This document shows, piece after piece, positions 7,799 through 17,940 of a stretch of DNA of 64,000 nucleotides (position 1 is its first letter; each line of letters begins with the position of its first letter). The notes beneath the pieces are model-generated. The model was given only the letters and a program-made list of their open reading frames with translations, searched no databases and was not told the origin of the DNA. Both the position numbers and the translations under genes were made by a program. The stretch is from Ramlibacter lithotrophicus. Its GTDB lineage: Bacteria; Pseudomonadota; Gammaproteobacteria; Burkholderiales; Burkholderiaceae_C. The DNA is taken from assembly GCF_012184415.1 (NCBI RefSeq), contig NZ_VTOX01000003.1:473682-537681 (forward strand). Reading direction: 5' to 3'.

Positions 7799-9649
7799 TC
7801 ATTCGACGGTCACGCTCTTTGCAAGGTTGCGCGGTTTGTCTACATCCGTGCCCCGGGCGCAGGCGGTGTGATAGGCCAGCAACTGCAGTGGCACCACGTG
7901 CAGCAGCGGGCTGAGCGGCCCGTAGTGCTCCGGCATCCGGATCACGTGAATGCCGTCGCTGCTCTCGATGCGCGAGTCGGCGTCGGCGAGCACGTAGAGC
8001 ACGCCGCCGCGGGCGCGGACTTCCTGCATGTTGCTCTTCAACTTTTCCAGCAACGCGTCGTTCGGCGCAACAGTGACCACCGGCATCTCGTCCGTCACCA
8101 GCGCGAGCGGGCCGTGCTTGAGCTCGCCCGCCGCGTAGGCCTCGGCGTGGATGTAGGTGATCTCCTTGAGCTTCAGCGCGCCTTCCAGGGCGATCGGGTA
8201 ATGCAGGCCGCGTCCGAGGAACAGTGCATGCTCCTTGTTGGCGAAGTCCTCGGCCCAGCTGATCACCTGCGGCTCCAGCGCCAGCACCGCCGCCAGCGCG
8301 GCCGGCAGGTGGCGCATGGCCTTCAGGTGGGCCGCTTCCTGCTCCTCGCTCAGACGGCCTTTCACCTGCGCGAGTGCCAGCGTCAGCAGGAACAGCCCGG
8401 CAAGCTGGGTCGTGAATGCCTTGGTCGATGCCACGCCGATCTCGACGCCGGCACGCGTGATGTAGGCCAGCTTGCATTCGCGAACCATCGCCGACGTCGC
8501 GACGTTGCACACCGTCAGCGTCTTGTTCATTCCCAGGCTCTGCGCGTGGCGCAGCGCGGCCAGCGTGTCGGCCGTCTCGCCGGACTGGCTGATGGTGACG
8601 ACCAGCGTGCCCGGGTGCGGCACGGTGTCGCGGTAGCGGTACTCGCTGGCGATCTCCACCTGGGTCGGAATCTTCGCGATGCTCTCCAGCCAGTACTTCG
8701 CGGTGCAGCCGCTGTAGTAACTGGTGCCGCACGCCAGGATCAGGACCGAGTCGACTTCCTTGAAGACGCGGTGCGCCCCGTCGCCGAACAGCTCCGGCGT
8801 GATGCCTTGCACGCCTTCCAGCGTGTCGGCCACCGCGCGCGGCTGCTCGAAGATTTCCTTCTGCATGTAGTGGCGGTACGGACCCAGTTCGGCCGCGCCG
8901 CTGTGCGCCTGCACCGTGCGCACCTGGCGCTCCGCCGGCTTGTGCGACCTGTCGACGATCCAGTAGCGCCCCAGTTGCAGGTCGACGAGGTCGCCTTCCT
9001 CGAGGTACACGATCTGGTCGGTCACGCCGGCCAGCGCCATGGCGTCGCTGGCCAGGAAGTTCTCGCCGCCTTCCTTGCCCACGCCCAGGATCAGCGGCGA
9101 GCCGGCGCGCGCGCCCACCACGCGGTGCGGCTCGTCCTTGCAGAACGCCGCGATGGCGTACGCGCCGTGCAACTGCGAGCTGGCCTCCTTCACCGCCTCG
9201 AACAGGTCGCCGTCGTAGACGCTGTCGATCAGGTGGCAGATGACCTCGGTGTCGGTCTGGCTGGCGAAGTGGTAGCCCTTGCGCTGCAGGGCCGCGCGCA
9301 ACTCCTCGTGGTTCTCGATGATGCCGTTGTGCACGATGGCGATCCGGCCCGCCTTGCCGCCGGCGTCCTTGCCGGGGCCATGGCTGAAGTGCGGGTGCGC
9401 GTTGTGGACGGCCGGCGCGCCATGGGTCGCCCAGCGGGTGTGGGCGATACCGGTCGTGCCCGTCACGCTCTCCTGCTGCACCTGCTCCAGCAGCTTGGCC
9501 ACCCGGTCGGTGCTGCGTGCGCGCTTGAGGCCGTCCGAGTAGACCGCGACACCGCAGGAGTCATAGCCTCGGTATTCCAGCCGCTGCAGGCCCTGCACCA
9601 GGATCGGAACGATATCGCGCGTGGAAACGGCGCCGACAATGCCACACAT
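7799..9649 (-). CDS. glmS: Glutamine-fructose-6-phosphate aminotransferase (isomerizing)
   Basis: The 616-residue enzyme makes glucosamine-6-phosphate from fructose-6-phosphate and glutamine, the first step of UDP-GlcNAc synthesis for peptidoglycan and LPS. It begins MCGIVGAVS with Cys2 as the glutaminase nucleophile after Met removal. Two SIS domains follow (the first around ACGTSYYSG and SQSGETADT). The C-terminus [11 protein letters not shown] is the classic GlmS ending. Full length, no breaks. It is divergent from the Lrp/AsnC gene. No glmS ribozyme-like leader is seen, as expected outside Firmicutes. Confidence 0.97.
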   Translation of the reverse strand: MCGIVGAVSTRDIVPILVQGLQRLEYRGYDSCGVAVYSDGLKRARSTDRVAKLLEQVQQESVTGTTGIAHTRWATHGAPAVHNAHPHFSHGPGKDAGGKAGRIAIVHNGIIENHEELRAALQRKGYHFASQTDTEVICHLIDSVYDGDLFEAVKEASSQLHGAYAIAAFCKDEPHRVVGARAGSPLILGVGKEGGENFLASDAMALAGVTDQIVYLEEGDLVDLQLGRYWIVDRSHKPAERQVRTVQAHSGAAELGPYRHYMQKEIFEQPRAVADTLEGVQGITPELFGDGAHRVFKEVDSVLILACGTSYYSGCTAKYWLESIAKIPTQVEIASEYRYRDTVPHPGTLVVTISQSGETADTLAALRHAQSLGMNKTLTVCNVATSAMVRECKLAYITRAGVEIGVASTKAFTTQLAGLFLLTLALAQVKGRLSEEQEAAHLKAMRHLPAALAAVLALEPQVISWAEDFANKEHALFLGRGLHYPIALEGALKLKEITYIHAEAYAAGELKHGPLALVTDEMPVVTVAPNDALLEKLKSNMQEVRARGGVLYVLADADSRIESSDGIHVIRMPEHYGPLSPLLHVVPLQLLAYHTACARGTDVDKPRNLAKSVTVE

Positions 9650-9775
9650 GGAAGACCTCCCTATGGAAGGGAGGGACTGTAGGATCTTGCGATTGAAATA
9701 TGTCTTCTATTTTCTGCGCTAGATGAATGACTATTTCACCAATGACGCTTCTCGGAATATACTTTCACGGATTGG
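9650..9775. promoter_or_regulatory. Divergent promoter region, glmS / Lrp-family regulator
   Basis: These 126 bp between two divergent starts are far more A/T-rich than the surroundings, with runs such as GAAATATGTCTTCTATTTTC (about 9695-9714) and GGAATATACTTTCACGG. A/T-rich tracts of this kind suit Lrp-type binding and sigma-70 promoters. The exact -10 and -35 boxes cannot be fixed by eye. Confidence 0.5.
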
Positions 9776-10273
9776 ATGACGCCGGAAGCAATGATTACTC
9801 TCGACCAGGTGGACATGGCTCTTTTGGACCAGCTCCAGACCGATGCCTCGCTGAACAACCAGGAGTTGGCCGAGCGTGTCCACGTGTCGCCGCCCACCTG
9901 TCTGCGGCGCGTGAAGAGACTGCGGGACGCCGGGCTGATCGAGCGGCAGGTGGCGATCCTGGACTGGAACCGGCTCGCGCCCGAGCTTGGCCACGGGTTG
10001 CAGGCGGTGGTGGAGATCACGCTGGACCGCCAGGGAGAGGAGTTCCAGCGCGCCTTCGAGGAGCGGGTCGTGCGCGACGGCGCGGTGCAGCAGTGCTACC
10101 GCGTCTCACCCGGCCCGGACTTCATCCTGATCGTGCAGACCCGCGACATGCCCGACTACCTGGCGCTCACCCAGCGGCTGTTCACGAGCGACGCGAACGT
10201 GCGCAACGTCAAGACCTTCTTTGCGGTGCGGCGCGCGAAGTTCGACCCGCGGGTTTCGCTGGGCCCGGCCTAG
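9776..10273 (+). CDS. Lrp/AsnC-family transcriptional regulator
   Basis: A 165-residue regulator with an N-terminal HTH_AsnC domain ([23 protein letters not shown]) and a C-terminal RAM/ligand-binding domain. The C-terminal part shows [21 protein letters not shown], which aligns with the conserved G-x-D-Y/F element of AsnC proteins (here cut at 20 residues or fewer per stretch). An alternative ATG at 9791 would remove five residues; a GGAAG lies only 2 nt before it, so neither start has a good ribosome site. It is flanked by glmS (divergent) and glmU (convergent, 4-nt overlap). Control of amino sugar synthesis is inferred from position only. Confidence 0.87.
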   Translation: MTPEAMITLDQVDMALLDQLQTDASLNNQELAERVHVSPPTCLRRVKRLRDAGLIERQVAILDWNRLAPELGHGLQAVVEITLDRQGEEFQRAFEERVVRDGAVQQCYRVSPGPDFILIVQTRDMPDYLALTQRLFTSDANVRNVKTFFAVRRAKFDPRVSLGPA

Positions 10274-11673
10274 CCTTTGGGCGCCTTCTTCGGCCGCTGC
10301 CACCCCTCGATCGCCACCTGCCGGCCGCGCGCCACCGCCAGCGTGCCCGGCGCCGCGTCCTTGGTGATCGTCGAGCCGCCGCCCACCGTCGCGCCGCGCC
10401 CGATCTTCACCGGCGCCACCAGCACGCAGTTGCTGCCGATGTGCACGTCGTCCTCGATCACGGTGCGATGCTTGTTGGCGCCGTCGTAATTGGCCGTGAT
10501 CGAGCCGGCGCCGTAGTTCACGCGCTCGCCGACCACGGCGTCGCCCAGGTAGGCCAGGTGATTGGCCTTGGCGCCACGCGCCAGCGACGAGTTCTTGATC
10601 TCGACGAAGTTGCCGACGTGCACGTCCGGGCCCAGGTCGGCGCCGGGCCGCAGGCGGGCGAACGGCCCGACCAGGGCGCCCTCCCCGACCTTGACGCCGC
10701 CGCGTTCGCCGTCGATGTGGGTGAACGGGTGGATCACGGCGCCGGCGGCGATGGCGGCATTCGCGATCACGCAGTTGGCGCCGATGCGCACCCCGTCGCC
10801 CAGTGACACGTTGCCCTCGAAGACGCAATTGACGTCGATGTCCACGTCCTGCCCACAGTCGAGCTGGCCGCGCACGTCGAACCGCGCCGGGTCGGCCAGC
10901 CGCACGCCTTGTTCCATGAGGCGCCGCGCCTGACGCAGCTGGAAGGCGCGTTCGAGCTGCGCCAGTTGCAGCGGGCTGTTGACGCCTTCGACCTGCAGCG
11001 GATCCGCGGCCTGGACCGCCACCACCTTGACGCCGTCCTTCACGGCCAGTTGCACGATGTCCGTCAGGTAGTACTCGCCCTGCGCGTTGTCGTTGGTGAG
11101 GCGCGACAGCCAGCGCTTGAGCATCGCATTGGGTACCGCCATGAAGCCGGTGTACACCTCGCGGATGCGGCGCTGTTCCTCGCTGGCGTCCTTCTGCTCG
11201 ACGATCGCGCGCACCGACCCGCCTTGGCGGATGATGCGGCCGTAACCGCTGGGATCCACCATCTCCACGCTCAGCAATGCGAGTTGCTCGGCGTCGCCCT
11301 GCTCCAGCAAGCGGCGCAAGGTGGCGGCCTCGATCAGCGGCACGTCGCCGTTGAGGATCAGCGTGGTGCCGTCGTCGGGCAGCAGCGGCAGCGCCTGCTG
11401 CACCGCGTGACCGGTGCCCAGTTGCGGCTCCTGGCGCGCGAAGCGCGGCGGCTCGGCCCCACCGGCCTGCGCCCAACCGCTCACCGCCGCCTCGACGTCG
11501 GCAGCGCCGTTGCCGGTGATCACCACCACGCGCCGGGCGGCAAGGCTGTGGACCGTGTCCATCACGTGCCGCAGCAACGCACGGCCGGCCAAAGAATGCA
11601 ACACTTTGGGCAGGCGGCTCTTCATGCGCGTTCCCTTGCCCGCTGCCATGACGACCACATCGATTGCTGACAT
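10270..11673 (-). CDS. glmU: Bifunctional GlmU: GlcN-1-P acetyltransferase / UDP-GlcNAc pyrophosphorylase
   Basis: The 467-residue protein has an N-terminal nucleotidyltransferase domain ([11 protein letters not shown] near residue 10) and a C-terminal left-handed beta-helix of hexapeptide repeats (about 260-460) with [17 protein letters not shown], typical of the acetyl-CoA-binding region. It carries out the last two steps to UDP-GlcNAc. Length matches the family. Its 3' end overlaps the Lrp-type gene by 4 nt on the other strand. Its start codon lies close to the lipoprotein gene that begins at 11705 on the opposite strand. Confidence 0.97.
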   Translation of the reverse strand: MSAIDVVVMAAGKGTRMKSRLPKVLHSLAGRALLRHVMDTVHSLAARRVVVITGNGAADVEAAVSGWAQAGGAEPPRFARQEPQLGTGHAVQQALPLLPDDGTTLILNGDVPLIEAATLRRLLEQGDAEQLALLSVEMVDPSGYGRIIRQGGSVRAIVEQKDASEEQRRIREVYTGFMAVPNAMLKRWLSRLTNDNAQGEYYLTDIVQLAVKDGVKVVAVQAADPLQVEGVNSPLQLAQLERAFQLRQARRLMEQGVRLADPARFDVRGQLDCGQDVDIDVNCVFEGNVSLGDGVRIGANCVIANAAIAAGAVIHPFTHIDGERGGVKVGEGALVGPFARLRPGADLGPDVHVGNFVEIKNSSLARGAKANHLAYLGDAVVGERVNYGAGSITANYDGANKHRTVIEDDVHIGSNCVLVAPVKIGRGATVGGGSTITKDAAPGTLAVARGRQVAIEGWQRPKKAPKG

Positions 11674-11704
11674 GCAACTTCCTTCTTGCTGGAGGGCGCC
11701 TGCG

Positions 11705-12565
11705 TTGAGGCTTGCCCGGATTATGGTGCTGCTGACTGTGGCCGCGGGGCTCGCCGCCTGCAGCGCAGTCCGTTTGGGCTACAACACGCTGGGCGACGTC
11801 GCGTACTGGTGGCTCGACAGTTACCTGGACTTCACCCCGCAGCAGGCCAGCCGTGTGCGCGAGGACCTGGTGCGGCTGCATCAGTGGCATCGCTCCGAGG
11901 AACTGCCACGCTTCGAGCAGATGCTGCAGCGCATGGAGCAGCTGGTGCCGCGCGACGTGACGCCGGAGCAGGCGTGCGGCTTCATGACCGAGTTCCGCGA
12001 ACGCCTGCTCGCCGTCGCCCGGCAAGCCGAAACGGCCGCCGTGCCGCTGGCAACAGGGCTCGAGCCCGACCAGTTGCTGCACCTCCAGCACAAGTACGAG
12101 AAGAACAACGCCGACTACACCAGCGAGTGGGTCCGGCTCGGTCCCGCCGAGCAGAAGGAAAAGCGCTACCGCCAGTTCCTCGACCGCGCCGAGATGATCT
12201 ACGGCCGCCTGGACGAGCCGCAGCGCCAGGAACTGCGGCGCGACGTCGATCGCTCGATCTTCGATCCGAAGCGCATCCTCACCGAACGCCAGCGGCGCCA
12301 GCAGGATGCGCTGCAGACGGTCGGACGCATCGTGCGCGAGCGCGTGGCCTTCGACGAGGCGCGAGTGATGCTGCGCGGCTATGTCGAGCGCGCCCTGACG
12401 CCGCCCGGCGCGGCGGCGCGTGCCTACCAGGATGCGCTGGTGACCGAGGGCTGCCGACATTTCGCGATCCTGCACAACAGCACCACCTTGGCGCAGCGCG
12501 AAGCCGCGGTGCGCCGGCTGCGTGCCTGGCAGCGCGACCTGCGGGAACTGGCAACCGGCCGATGA
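11705..12565 (+). CDS. DUF6279-like lipoprotein, TTG start
   Basis: A predicted 286-residue outer-membrane lipoprotein: short charged N-terminus, hydrophobic segment [10 protein letters not shown], lipobox LAAC, then a helical Arg/Glu-rich body with [20 protein letters not shown]. Such YWWLD-type lipoproteins are widespread in beta- and gammaproteobacteria but functionally uncharacterised; the family name is from memory. The start is set at TTG 11705 because GGAGGG (11691-11696) lies 8 nt upstream. ATG codons at 11672 and 11723 have no comparable site. The stop overlaps the MFS start (ATGA), so the two genes are coupled. Confidence 0.75.
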   Translation: MRLARIMVLLTVAAGLAACSAVRLGYNTLGDVAYWWLDSYLDFTPQQASRVREDLVRLHQWHRSEELPRFEQMLQRMEQLVPRDVTPEQACGFMTEFRERLLAVARQAETAAVPLATGLEPDQLLHLQHKYEKNNADYTSEWVRLGPAEQKEKRYRQFLDRAEMIYGRLDEPQRQELRRDVDRSIFDPKRILTERQRRQQDALQTVGRIVRERVAFDEARVMLRGYVERALTPPGAAARAYQDALVTEGCRHFAILHNSTTLAQREAAVRRLRAWQRDLRELATGR

Positions 12566-13701
12566 CGGCCATGTCCGTCGTCTGGCGGCTGGCCTTCGCC
12601 ACCAGCCTGATCGTGCTGGCCTTTGCCATCGCCGCGCCGGTGCTGGCCATCATCCTTCAGCAGGCGGGACACGGCACGACGACGGTCGGTGCCTTCGCGA
12701 TGATTCCGTTCCTGATGGTGGCCCTGCTGATTCCGGTGGTGCCGCGCGTGCTCGCCCGCTGGGGCATCGTGCGCGCCTACCGCTGGGGCTGCGTGCTGCA
12801 ACTGGCGGCGATCCTTGGGTACGCGCTGGGCGACGGGTTGGCCGTCTGGTCGATCGCGGCCGTGTCGGGTGGGATCGGCGCCGCAGCCCTCTGGAACGCC
12901 ACCGAAGCACTGCTCGCCCGCGAAGCGCCGCCGGAGCGCCGCGGGCGCGTGATGGGGCTGTACCAGACGGGACTTGGCGCGGCGCTGGCGCTCGGCCCGT
13001 TCGTGCCGGCGCTGCTCGGCTGGAGCGCCCGGCCCGTGCTGTGGGCCGCCGTGGTGCTGGTGGCCATCTGCTGCGCCATTGCCGTCGCCGTGCCGCGGCA
13101 TGCGACGACCGAGCCGGCGCCCCACCCGGCCGCCGGCACCTGGCATGCGCTGCGCGCGGCACCGCTGCTGGCGGCGATCGCGTTGATCGGCGGGGTGTTC
13201 GAAGCGGGACTTTCGTCGGTCAGCGCCGCGTACGCCTCCGCCACCGGACTGGGGCTGGGTGCCGCCGCCACCGTCGCCGGCGCGATCGGCGTCGGCAGCT
13301 TCGCCTGCCAGTACCCCGCGGGCTACGCGGCCGACCACTTCCGGCCCGCCAACGTCTTCGCCGCGGCCGCCCTGCTGCTGTTCGCCGCCAGCGTGGCAGT
13401 GGCCTTCGCTGGCGTCGCGCCATGGCTGTTGTGGGCGGCGGGCGTGGTGTGGGGCGGGGTCGGAGGAGCGCTCTACACGCTCACCATGGTGCAGGTGGCG
13501 CACCAGTTCGACGGCCGCGCCACGGCGGGCGGCGCGGCAGCCATGATCACCGGGTACACCGCCGGGGGCACCGTCGGTCCGCTGGCCAGCGGGACGGCGC
13601 TCGATTTCGCCGGCGTCGGCGGGCTGGCCGCGACTCTGGGGCTGCTGGCCCTGGTGGCCTTGTGGGCGGCGCTGCGTCTGGAGGAACCGCGCCCCCGCTG
13701 A
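12562..13701 (+). CDS. MFS transporter
   Basis: A 379-residue membrane protein with about 12 hydrophobic segments, as in the major facilitator superfamily. The loop between helices 4 and 5 reads REAPPERRGRVMGLYQTGLG, resembling YcaD/multidrug-type MFS carriers, and the central cytoplasmic loop is short (PRHATTEPAPHPAAG). It overlaps the upstream lipoprotein gene by 4 nt. The transported compound cannot be told. The 3' end abuts the convergent small gene at 13702 with no gap. Confidence 0.82.
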   Translation: MTAMSVVWRLAFATSLIVLAFAIAAPVLAIILQQAGHGTTTVGAFAMIPFLMVALLIPVVPRVLARWGIVRAYRWGCVLQLAAILGYALGDGLAVWSIAAVSGGIGAAALWNATEALLAREAPPERRGRVMGLYQTGLGAALALGPFVPALLGWSARPVLWAAVVLVAICCAIAVAVPRHATTEPAPHPAAGTWHALRAAPLLAAIALIGGVFEAGLSSVSAAYASATGLGLGAAATVAGAIGVGSFACQYPAGYAADHFRPANVFAAAALLLFAASVAVAFAGVAPWLLWAAGVVWGGVGGALYTLTMVQVAHQFDGRATAGGAAAMITGYTAGGTVGPLASGTALDFAGVGGLAATLGLLALVALWAALRLEEPRPR

Positions 13702-14004
13702 TCAGCGCTCGCCCTTCGAGTGCGACTTGCCTTCGCGCTCGGCGGACTCCATGTCGCGCGCTTCCTGGTCGGAACGCGGCTTGGCCTTCTCGGCGTCGGC
13801 GTCGACGTCGGCCTTCTTCAGGTAGTCCTTGATGTTCTTCTGGTAGTCGCGCGTCGCCTCGTAACTGCCTTCCCCCATGTCCTGCTGGCCGGACTCGGCG
13901 CCGGGCTTGCGCTGCAAGTCGCTCGAGCCCGACTGCTGCTGTTCGAGGTCGGAGTCGCGCTCGGGTTGCTGCTGGAGGATGCGTGGCGTCTTGTCGGAAG
14001 GCAT
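13702..14004 (-). CDS. Small hydrophilic protein, function unknown
   Basis: A 100-residue very hydrophilic protein beginning MPSDKTPRILQQQPERDS and rich in Gln, Ser, Asp, Glu and Lys, with no hydrophobic core and no signal peptide. It is probably disordered, in the style of stress-related hydrophilins. An AGGAG ribosome site stands a few bases before the ATG at 14004 and supports this start against longer frames. It is a single gene convergent with the MFS gene. Confidence 0.65.
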   Translation of the reverse strand: MPSDKTPRILQQQPERDSDLEQQQSGSSDLQRKPGAESGQQDMGEGSYEATRDYQKNIKDYLKKADVDADAEKAKPRSDQEARDMESAEREGKSHSKGER

Positions 14005-14177
14005 GGCTGGCTCCTGTTCACGGGTCGGCGAGAGGGGCAGCTTAGGAGTGGGAGCACAGCCGTTTTGTCGTCCGTGGCCCGCCGGAGATGTAGTCGTGCG
14101 CCTACGCAGAAGAACGCCAGATGAAATGTCGAGGGACCTGCGCTTTCCCGTGCGCCCGTACGTGCGGATGTCCGATT

Positions 14178-15167
14178 TCAAGCCTGCAAGGAGGCCCACA
14201 TCTCCTTGTCCCGCTCGGCGGTCCAGATCCGCGGGTTCTTGATGCCGCGCGCCTCGTCGTAGGCCCGGCTCACGTCGAACGGCAGGCAGTGCTCGTAGAT
14301 GAACACCTGGCCGAAGATCGGGTCCATGGCCTTGCGCGTGTGCGCCATCGCCGCCTTCAGGTCCATGTCCGCCGCGGCCGCTTCCCGCGCGCAGCGGTAC
14401 AGCGTCTCCACCCAGCGCTTCGTGTAATCCAGCGCCTCGTTCACCTTCGCCGAGCCGCGCATGGCGGGGCCGCGCCCCGGCACCAGCGCCTGCGCGCCCA
14501 GCGCGCGCAGCGCCTCGAGCGTCGCGGGCCATTCCTCGAGATGGGCATCGCCGGTGTACACGCCGGCGTTGTATTCCACCAGGTCGCCCGAAAAGAGCAC
14601 CTGCTCCGCGCCGACCCAGGCAATCGTGTCGCCGCGCGTATGGCCCGGCCCCGGATGCCACACCTGGACCTGCACGCCGCCCAGGTCCAGCGTCAGCCGG
14701 CCCGGCACCTCACCCTTGGTCGGGTCGCCGCCGCCGATCACCAGCGTCGGCCAGGTGAGGCCGGGCACCGATTCGGCGTTGCGGAACAGGCGCGGGAAGC
14801 GCTCCATCTCCGACTGCATGTCTTCCTTGCCGCGCTCGGCAATGAGCTCGTACGTGCCCTGGCTGGCGATGATCTCGGTCGCCCCTTCGGCGGCATATGC
14901 GCTGGCGCCGAGCACCCGCACCGCGTGGTAGTGCGTGAGCAACACGTACTTGATCGGCTTGTCGCTGACGGTGCGGATGCGCGCGATGAGGTCGCGGGCC
15001 ATCGCCGGCGTCGCCGTGGCATCGCTGACCATGATGAACCGGTCGCCGACGATCACGCCCGAATTCGGGTCGCCCTCGGCGGTATAGGCCCAGCAATGCG
15101 GACTCAGCTGCTCGAAGGTGATCTTCTTGTCGGCCAGGTCGGCCTGGCTCGCGAATGCCTTGGACAT
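14178..15167 (-). CDS. MBL-fold hydrolase-like protein with altered metal site
   Basis: A 329-residue metallo-beta-lactamase-fold protein. The usual HxHxDH motif is replaced by HYHAVR: His79 and His81 remain, but the Asp and second-site His are Val83 and Arg84. GHTRGD and FSGDLVE are kept, while the late GHGP loop reads GRGP. Most second-zinc ligands are therefore missing, suggesting a mononuclear or non-hydrolytic protein. A GGGAG ribosome site supports the start at 15167 over 15200. Similar proteins in Comamonadaceae are annotated only as MBL-fold. Substrate unknown. Confidence 0.75.
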   Translation of the reverse strand: MSKAFASQADLADKKITFEQLSPHCWAYTAEGDPNSGVIVGDRFIMVSDATATPAMARDLIARIRTVSDKPIKYVLLTHYHAVRVLGASAYAAEGATEIIASQGTYELIAERGKEDMQSEMERFPRLFRNAESVPGLTWPTLVIGGGDPTKGEVPGRLTLDLGGVQVQVWHPGPGHTRGDTIAWVGAEQVLFSGDLVEYNAGVYTGDAHLEEWPATLEALRALGAQALVPGRGPAMRGSAKVNEALDYTKRWVETLYRCAREAAAADMDLKAAMAHTRKAMDPIFGQVFIYEHCLPFDVSRAYDEARGIKNPRIWTAERDKEMWASLQA

Positions 15168-15224
15168 ATGCCACTCCCGTTGCGCCCCGGCGGGGCACAC
15201 GCATGGTACTCAAGGCGCCGCCGG

Positions 15225-15725
15225 TCAGGCGGCCTGCGCCAGCCAGGCCACGGCGCGCGCGGCCACTTCGTCCAGCGGCAGGCTGGCATCCACCGACAGC
15301 ACACCCGCCTCGCCGGACGGGTGCTCCAGCGCCTCGAACTGGCTGGCGACCAGGCTGGGCGGATAGAAGTGGCCGTCGCGCGCCGCCACCCGCTGCAGCG
15401 CCTGTTCCTGCGTGAGCGCCAGGTGGACGAAGCGCAGCGACCGCACGAAGCCCCGCAGCCGGTCGCGATACGAACGCTTGAGCGCCGAGCAGGTCAGCAC
15501 GGCGCCGCCGGGGCGGGCCTGCAGTTCCTGGCCCAGCCGGTCGAGCCAGCCGGCGCGGTCCTCGTCCTGCAAGGCGATGCCGCGCCTCATCTTCTCGATG
15601 TTGGCCGGCGGGTGGAATTCGTCGCCTTCGACCAGCGGCAGGCCGGTGGACCGGGCGATCCGCTGCCCCACCGCCGACTTGCCGCACCCGGCCACGCCCA
15701 TGACCACCACGAACAGGCCGGTCAT
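15225..15725 (-). CDS. gntK: Gluconokinase
   Basis: A 166-residue P-loop kinase of the GntK family that phosphorylates D-gluconate to 6-phosphogluconate. The P-loop is GVAGCGKSAVG near residue 11, followed by the EGDEFHPPANIEKM substrate segment and LTCSALKRSYRDRLR, all typical of GntK. The start MTGLFVVVMG at 15725 fits the family length. A longer in-frame start at 15788 would add 21 unlikely residues. No gluconate transporter or Entner-Doudoroff gene is nearby. Confidence 0.9.
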   Translation of the reverse strand: MTGLFVVVMGVAGCGKSAVGQRIARSTGLPLVEGDEFHPPANIEKMRRGIALQDEDRAGWLDRLGQELQARPGGAVLTCSALKRSYRDRLRGFVRSLRFVHLALTQEQALQRVAARDGHFYPPSLVASQFEALEHPSGEAGVLSVDASLPLDEVAARAVAWLAQAA

Positions 15726-15796
15726 GGCGCCGGGCCGGGGTTGGTGACCGGGCCCGCGGGCCTCCTCAAATGACTTCTCTGCCGGCATCCGCCCGA

Positions 15797-16225
15797 TTAT
15801 GCGGGCGCCCTCCCGTGAGCGCCGGCTACCTGCGCAAGACGCCTCGCCAGCGCCCGGATCGCCCGGCCCAGCCCCGCCGCGGACGCATCGCAGTCTGCCG
15901 CCCTAGCCTCCAGAGCCACGGCACCAGCGGGGTCGGCGACCGGCCGCCATTCGATCTGCGCTTCCTGCCCGTTCCTGGCCGCCTCCAGCACGAGCCGCTC
16001 GCCGGGCCGCAGCATGATCATCTCGCCGGCCTCCAGCACGTAGTCGCCACGGTCGTTGCCGGGTCCGGGGTGCGGCCCGTCGAAGGTGGCCCACACGCCG
16101 CCACGCACGACCCGCACCAAGCCGGCCCGCGCCGACTTCAGGCTCCACGCGTGCCCAGGCGCCAGGCGCCACGGACCCGCGGGGGGACAGGTTGTCGATG
16201 TGAATTGGACATTGGTGTCTGCCAC
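15797..16225 (-). CDS. DUF2917 family protein
   Basis: A 142-residue cytosolic protein with the DUF2917 core: WRLAPGHAWSL, VRGGVWATFDGPH and AGEMIMLRPGERLVLEA, a cupin-like beta pattern. The C-terminal 45 residues are Ala/Arg-rich. It starts with GTG at 16225 and is divergent from the LysR gene, with a perfect dyad between them. This pairing recurs in Comamonadaceae, so the LysR protein is the likely regulator. The molecular role of DUF2917 is unknown. Confidence 0.82.
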   Translation of the reverse strand: MADTNVQFTSTTCPPAGPWRLAPGHAWSLKSARAGLVRVVRGGVWATFDGPHPGPGNDRGDYVLEAGEMIMLRPGERLVLEAARNGQEAQIEWRPVADPAGAVALEARAADCDASAAGLGRAIRALARRLAQVAGAHGRAPA

Positions 16226-16297
16226 GGCTTCGCTCCCGATGATGTCCTGGATGATGGACGCGCCGGGGTTGGCGGTCCAATGAATTCGAGTTAGGCT

Positions 16298-16320
16298 ATT
16301 GATGTTCTACGGGCATCAAT
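16298..16320. promoter_or_regulatory. Perfect 7-bp dyad, candidate LysR operator
   Basis: ATTGATG (16298-16304) and CATCAAT (16314-16320) are exact inverted copies separated by 9 bp (TTCTACGGG). The site ends 4 bp before the LysR start and lies in the divergent LysR/DUF2917 spacer, where LysR regulators usually bind for autoregulation. Binding is inferred. Confidence 0.5.
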
Positions 16321-16324
16321 CATC

Positions 16325-17305
16325 GTGCGAAATTCGTCTCCCCTGCGAACCCGGCCGGTGTCGGCCGGGGCCTTGCGGACCTTCGAAGCCGTGGCACGGC
16401 ACCTGAACTTCCGCGCCGCCGCCGCGGAACTGGCGCTGACGCAGCCGGCGGTCAGCCGCCAGATCCAGGCGCTGGAGGACGAGGTCGGGGTACGACTGTT
16501 CCTGCGCCACACCCGCGCCGTGGAACTGACCGGCGCCGGCGCCCTGCTGCTGGGCGCGGTGACGCACGCCCTCCCGCGCATCGATGCCGCCGTGCGGCAG
16601 GTCCGCCAGACCGCCGGCCGGCGCATCGTGGCCCTGAGCACCTTTGCGTCCTTCGCCTCGCTGTGGCTCATTCCGCGCATGGAACAGTTCCAGCGTGACC
16701 ACCCGGACATCGACATCCGCATCGATGCGACTGACACCCCGGTGGACATGGACGTCGCGGACGTGGACCTGGCGCTGCGCCACGGACCGGACGCCACCAT
16801 GCCGCCCGGTGCGACCCGCCTGTTCGGCGAGGAAGTGACGCCGCTGGCCAGCCCCTGGCTGCTGCGCAGCGCGGCGCCGCTGCGCGACGCTCGGGATCTG
16901 CTGCGGTTCGCGCTGATCGAGGATGCGCTGGTGGGGCGGCAGGAATGGCTGACCTGGCGCCACTGGTTCGACCAGCACGGCTTCGCCGCGCTCCAGCCGA
17001 AACGCTGGCTCTATTTCAACTACAGCTACCAGATGGTGCAGGCGGCGCTGAGCGGCCAGGGGATCGTGCTGGCACGGCTGCCGCTGGTGGCCGAGAACGT
17101 GGCGCGCGGCGAACTGGTGGAGGTGCTCCCGGGCCTGCGCATCGTCTCGCCCTGGGCGTACTGGCTGGTACCGGGCCCGCGAGCCAGGCCGCGTCCCGAG
17201 ATCGAGGCCTTCGGCGCCTGGCTGCTGGCGCAGGCGGAGGTGACGCGGCACGCCACCGGCGAAGCGGCGGCCTCAGTCTCCGCCGAGCCGCCTCAAGGAG
17301 ACTGA
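16325..17305 (+). CDS. LysR-family transcriptional regulator
   Basis: A 326-residue LysR regulator with an N-terminal winged HTH (about residues 14-73: LRTFEAVARHLNFRAAAAEL, then TQPAVSRQIQALE) and a GcvA-like periplasmic-binding-type effector domain. It begins with GTG at 16325, with a weak ribosome site. It is divergent from DUF2917. The C-terminal 25 residues beyond the usual LysR end are Ala/Ser/Pro-rich. The effector is unknown. Confidence 0.88.
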   Translation: MRNSSPLRTRPVSAGALRTFEAVARHLNFRAAAAELALTQPAVSRQIQALEDEVGVRLFLRHTRAVELTGAGALLLGAVTHALPRIDAAVRQVRQTAGRRIVALSTFASFASLWLIPRMEQFQRDHPDIDIRIDATDTPVDMDVADVDLALRHGPDATMPPGATRLFGEEVTPLASPWLLRSAAPLRDARDLLRFALIEDALVGRQEWLTWRHWFDQHGFAALQPKRWLYFNYSYQMVQAALSGQGIVLARLPLVAENVARGELVEVLPGLRIVSPWAYWLVPGPRARPRPEIEAFGAWLLAQAEVTRHATGEAAASVSAEPPQGD

Positions 17306-17351
17306 AGCCCCCTCCAGGGCGCAGCGAACGCCAGCGAGCGTGGGCGCCATG

Positions 17352-17939
<588 letters not shown>

Positions 17940-17940
17940 A

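Noticed and set aside
9650..9700. A glmS ribozyme-type leader
   Set aside because: The leader is too short and the element is known from Firmicutes; no matching core was seen.
14005..14177. A small gene or promoter element between the hydrophilic protein and the MBL gene
   Set aside because: No frame with a ribosome site and no clear promoter boxes were found.
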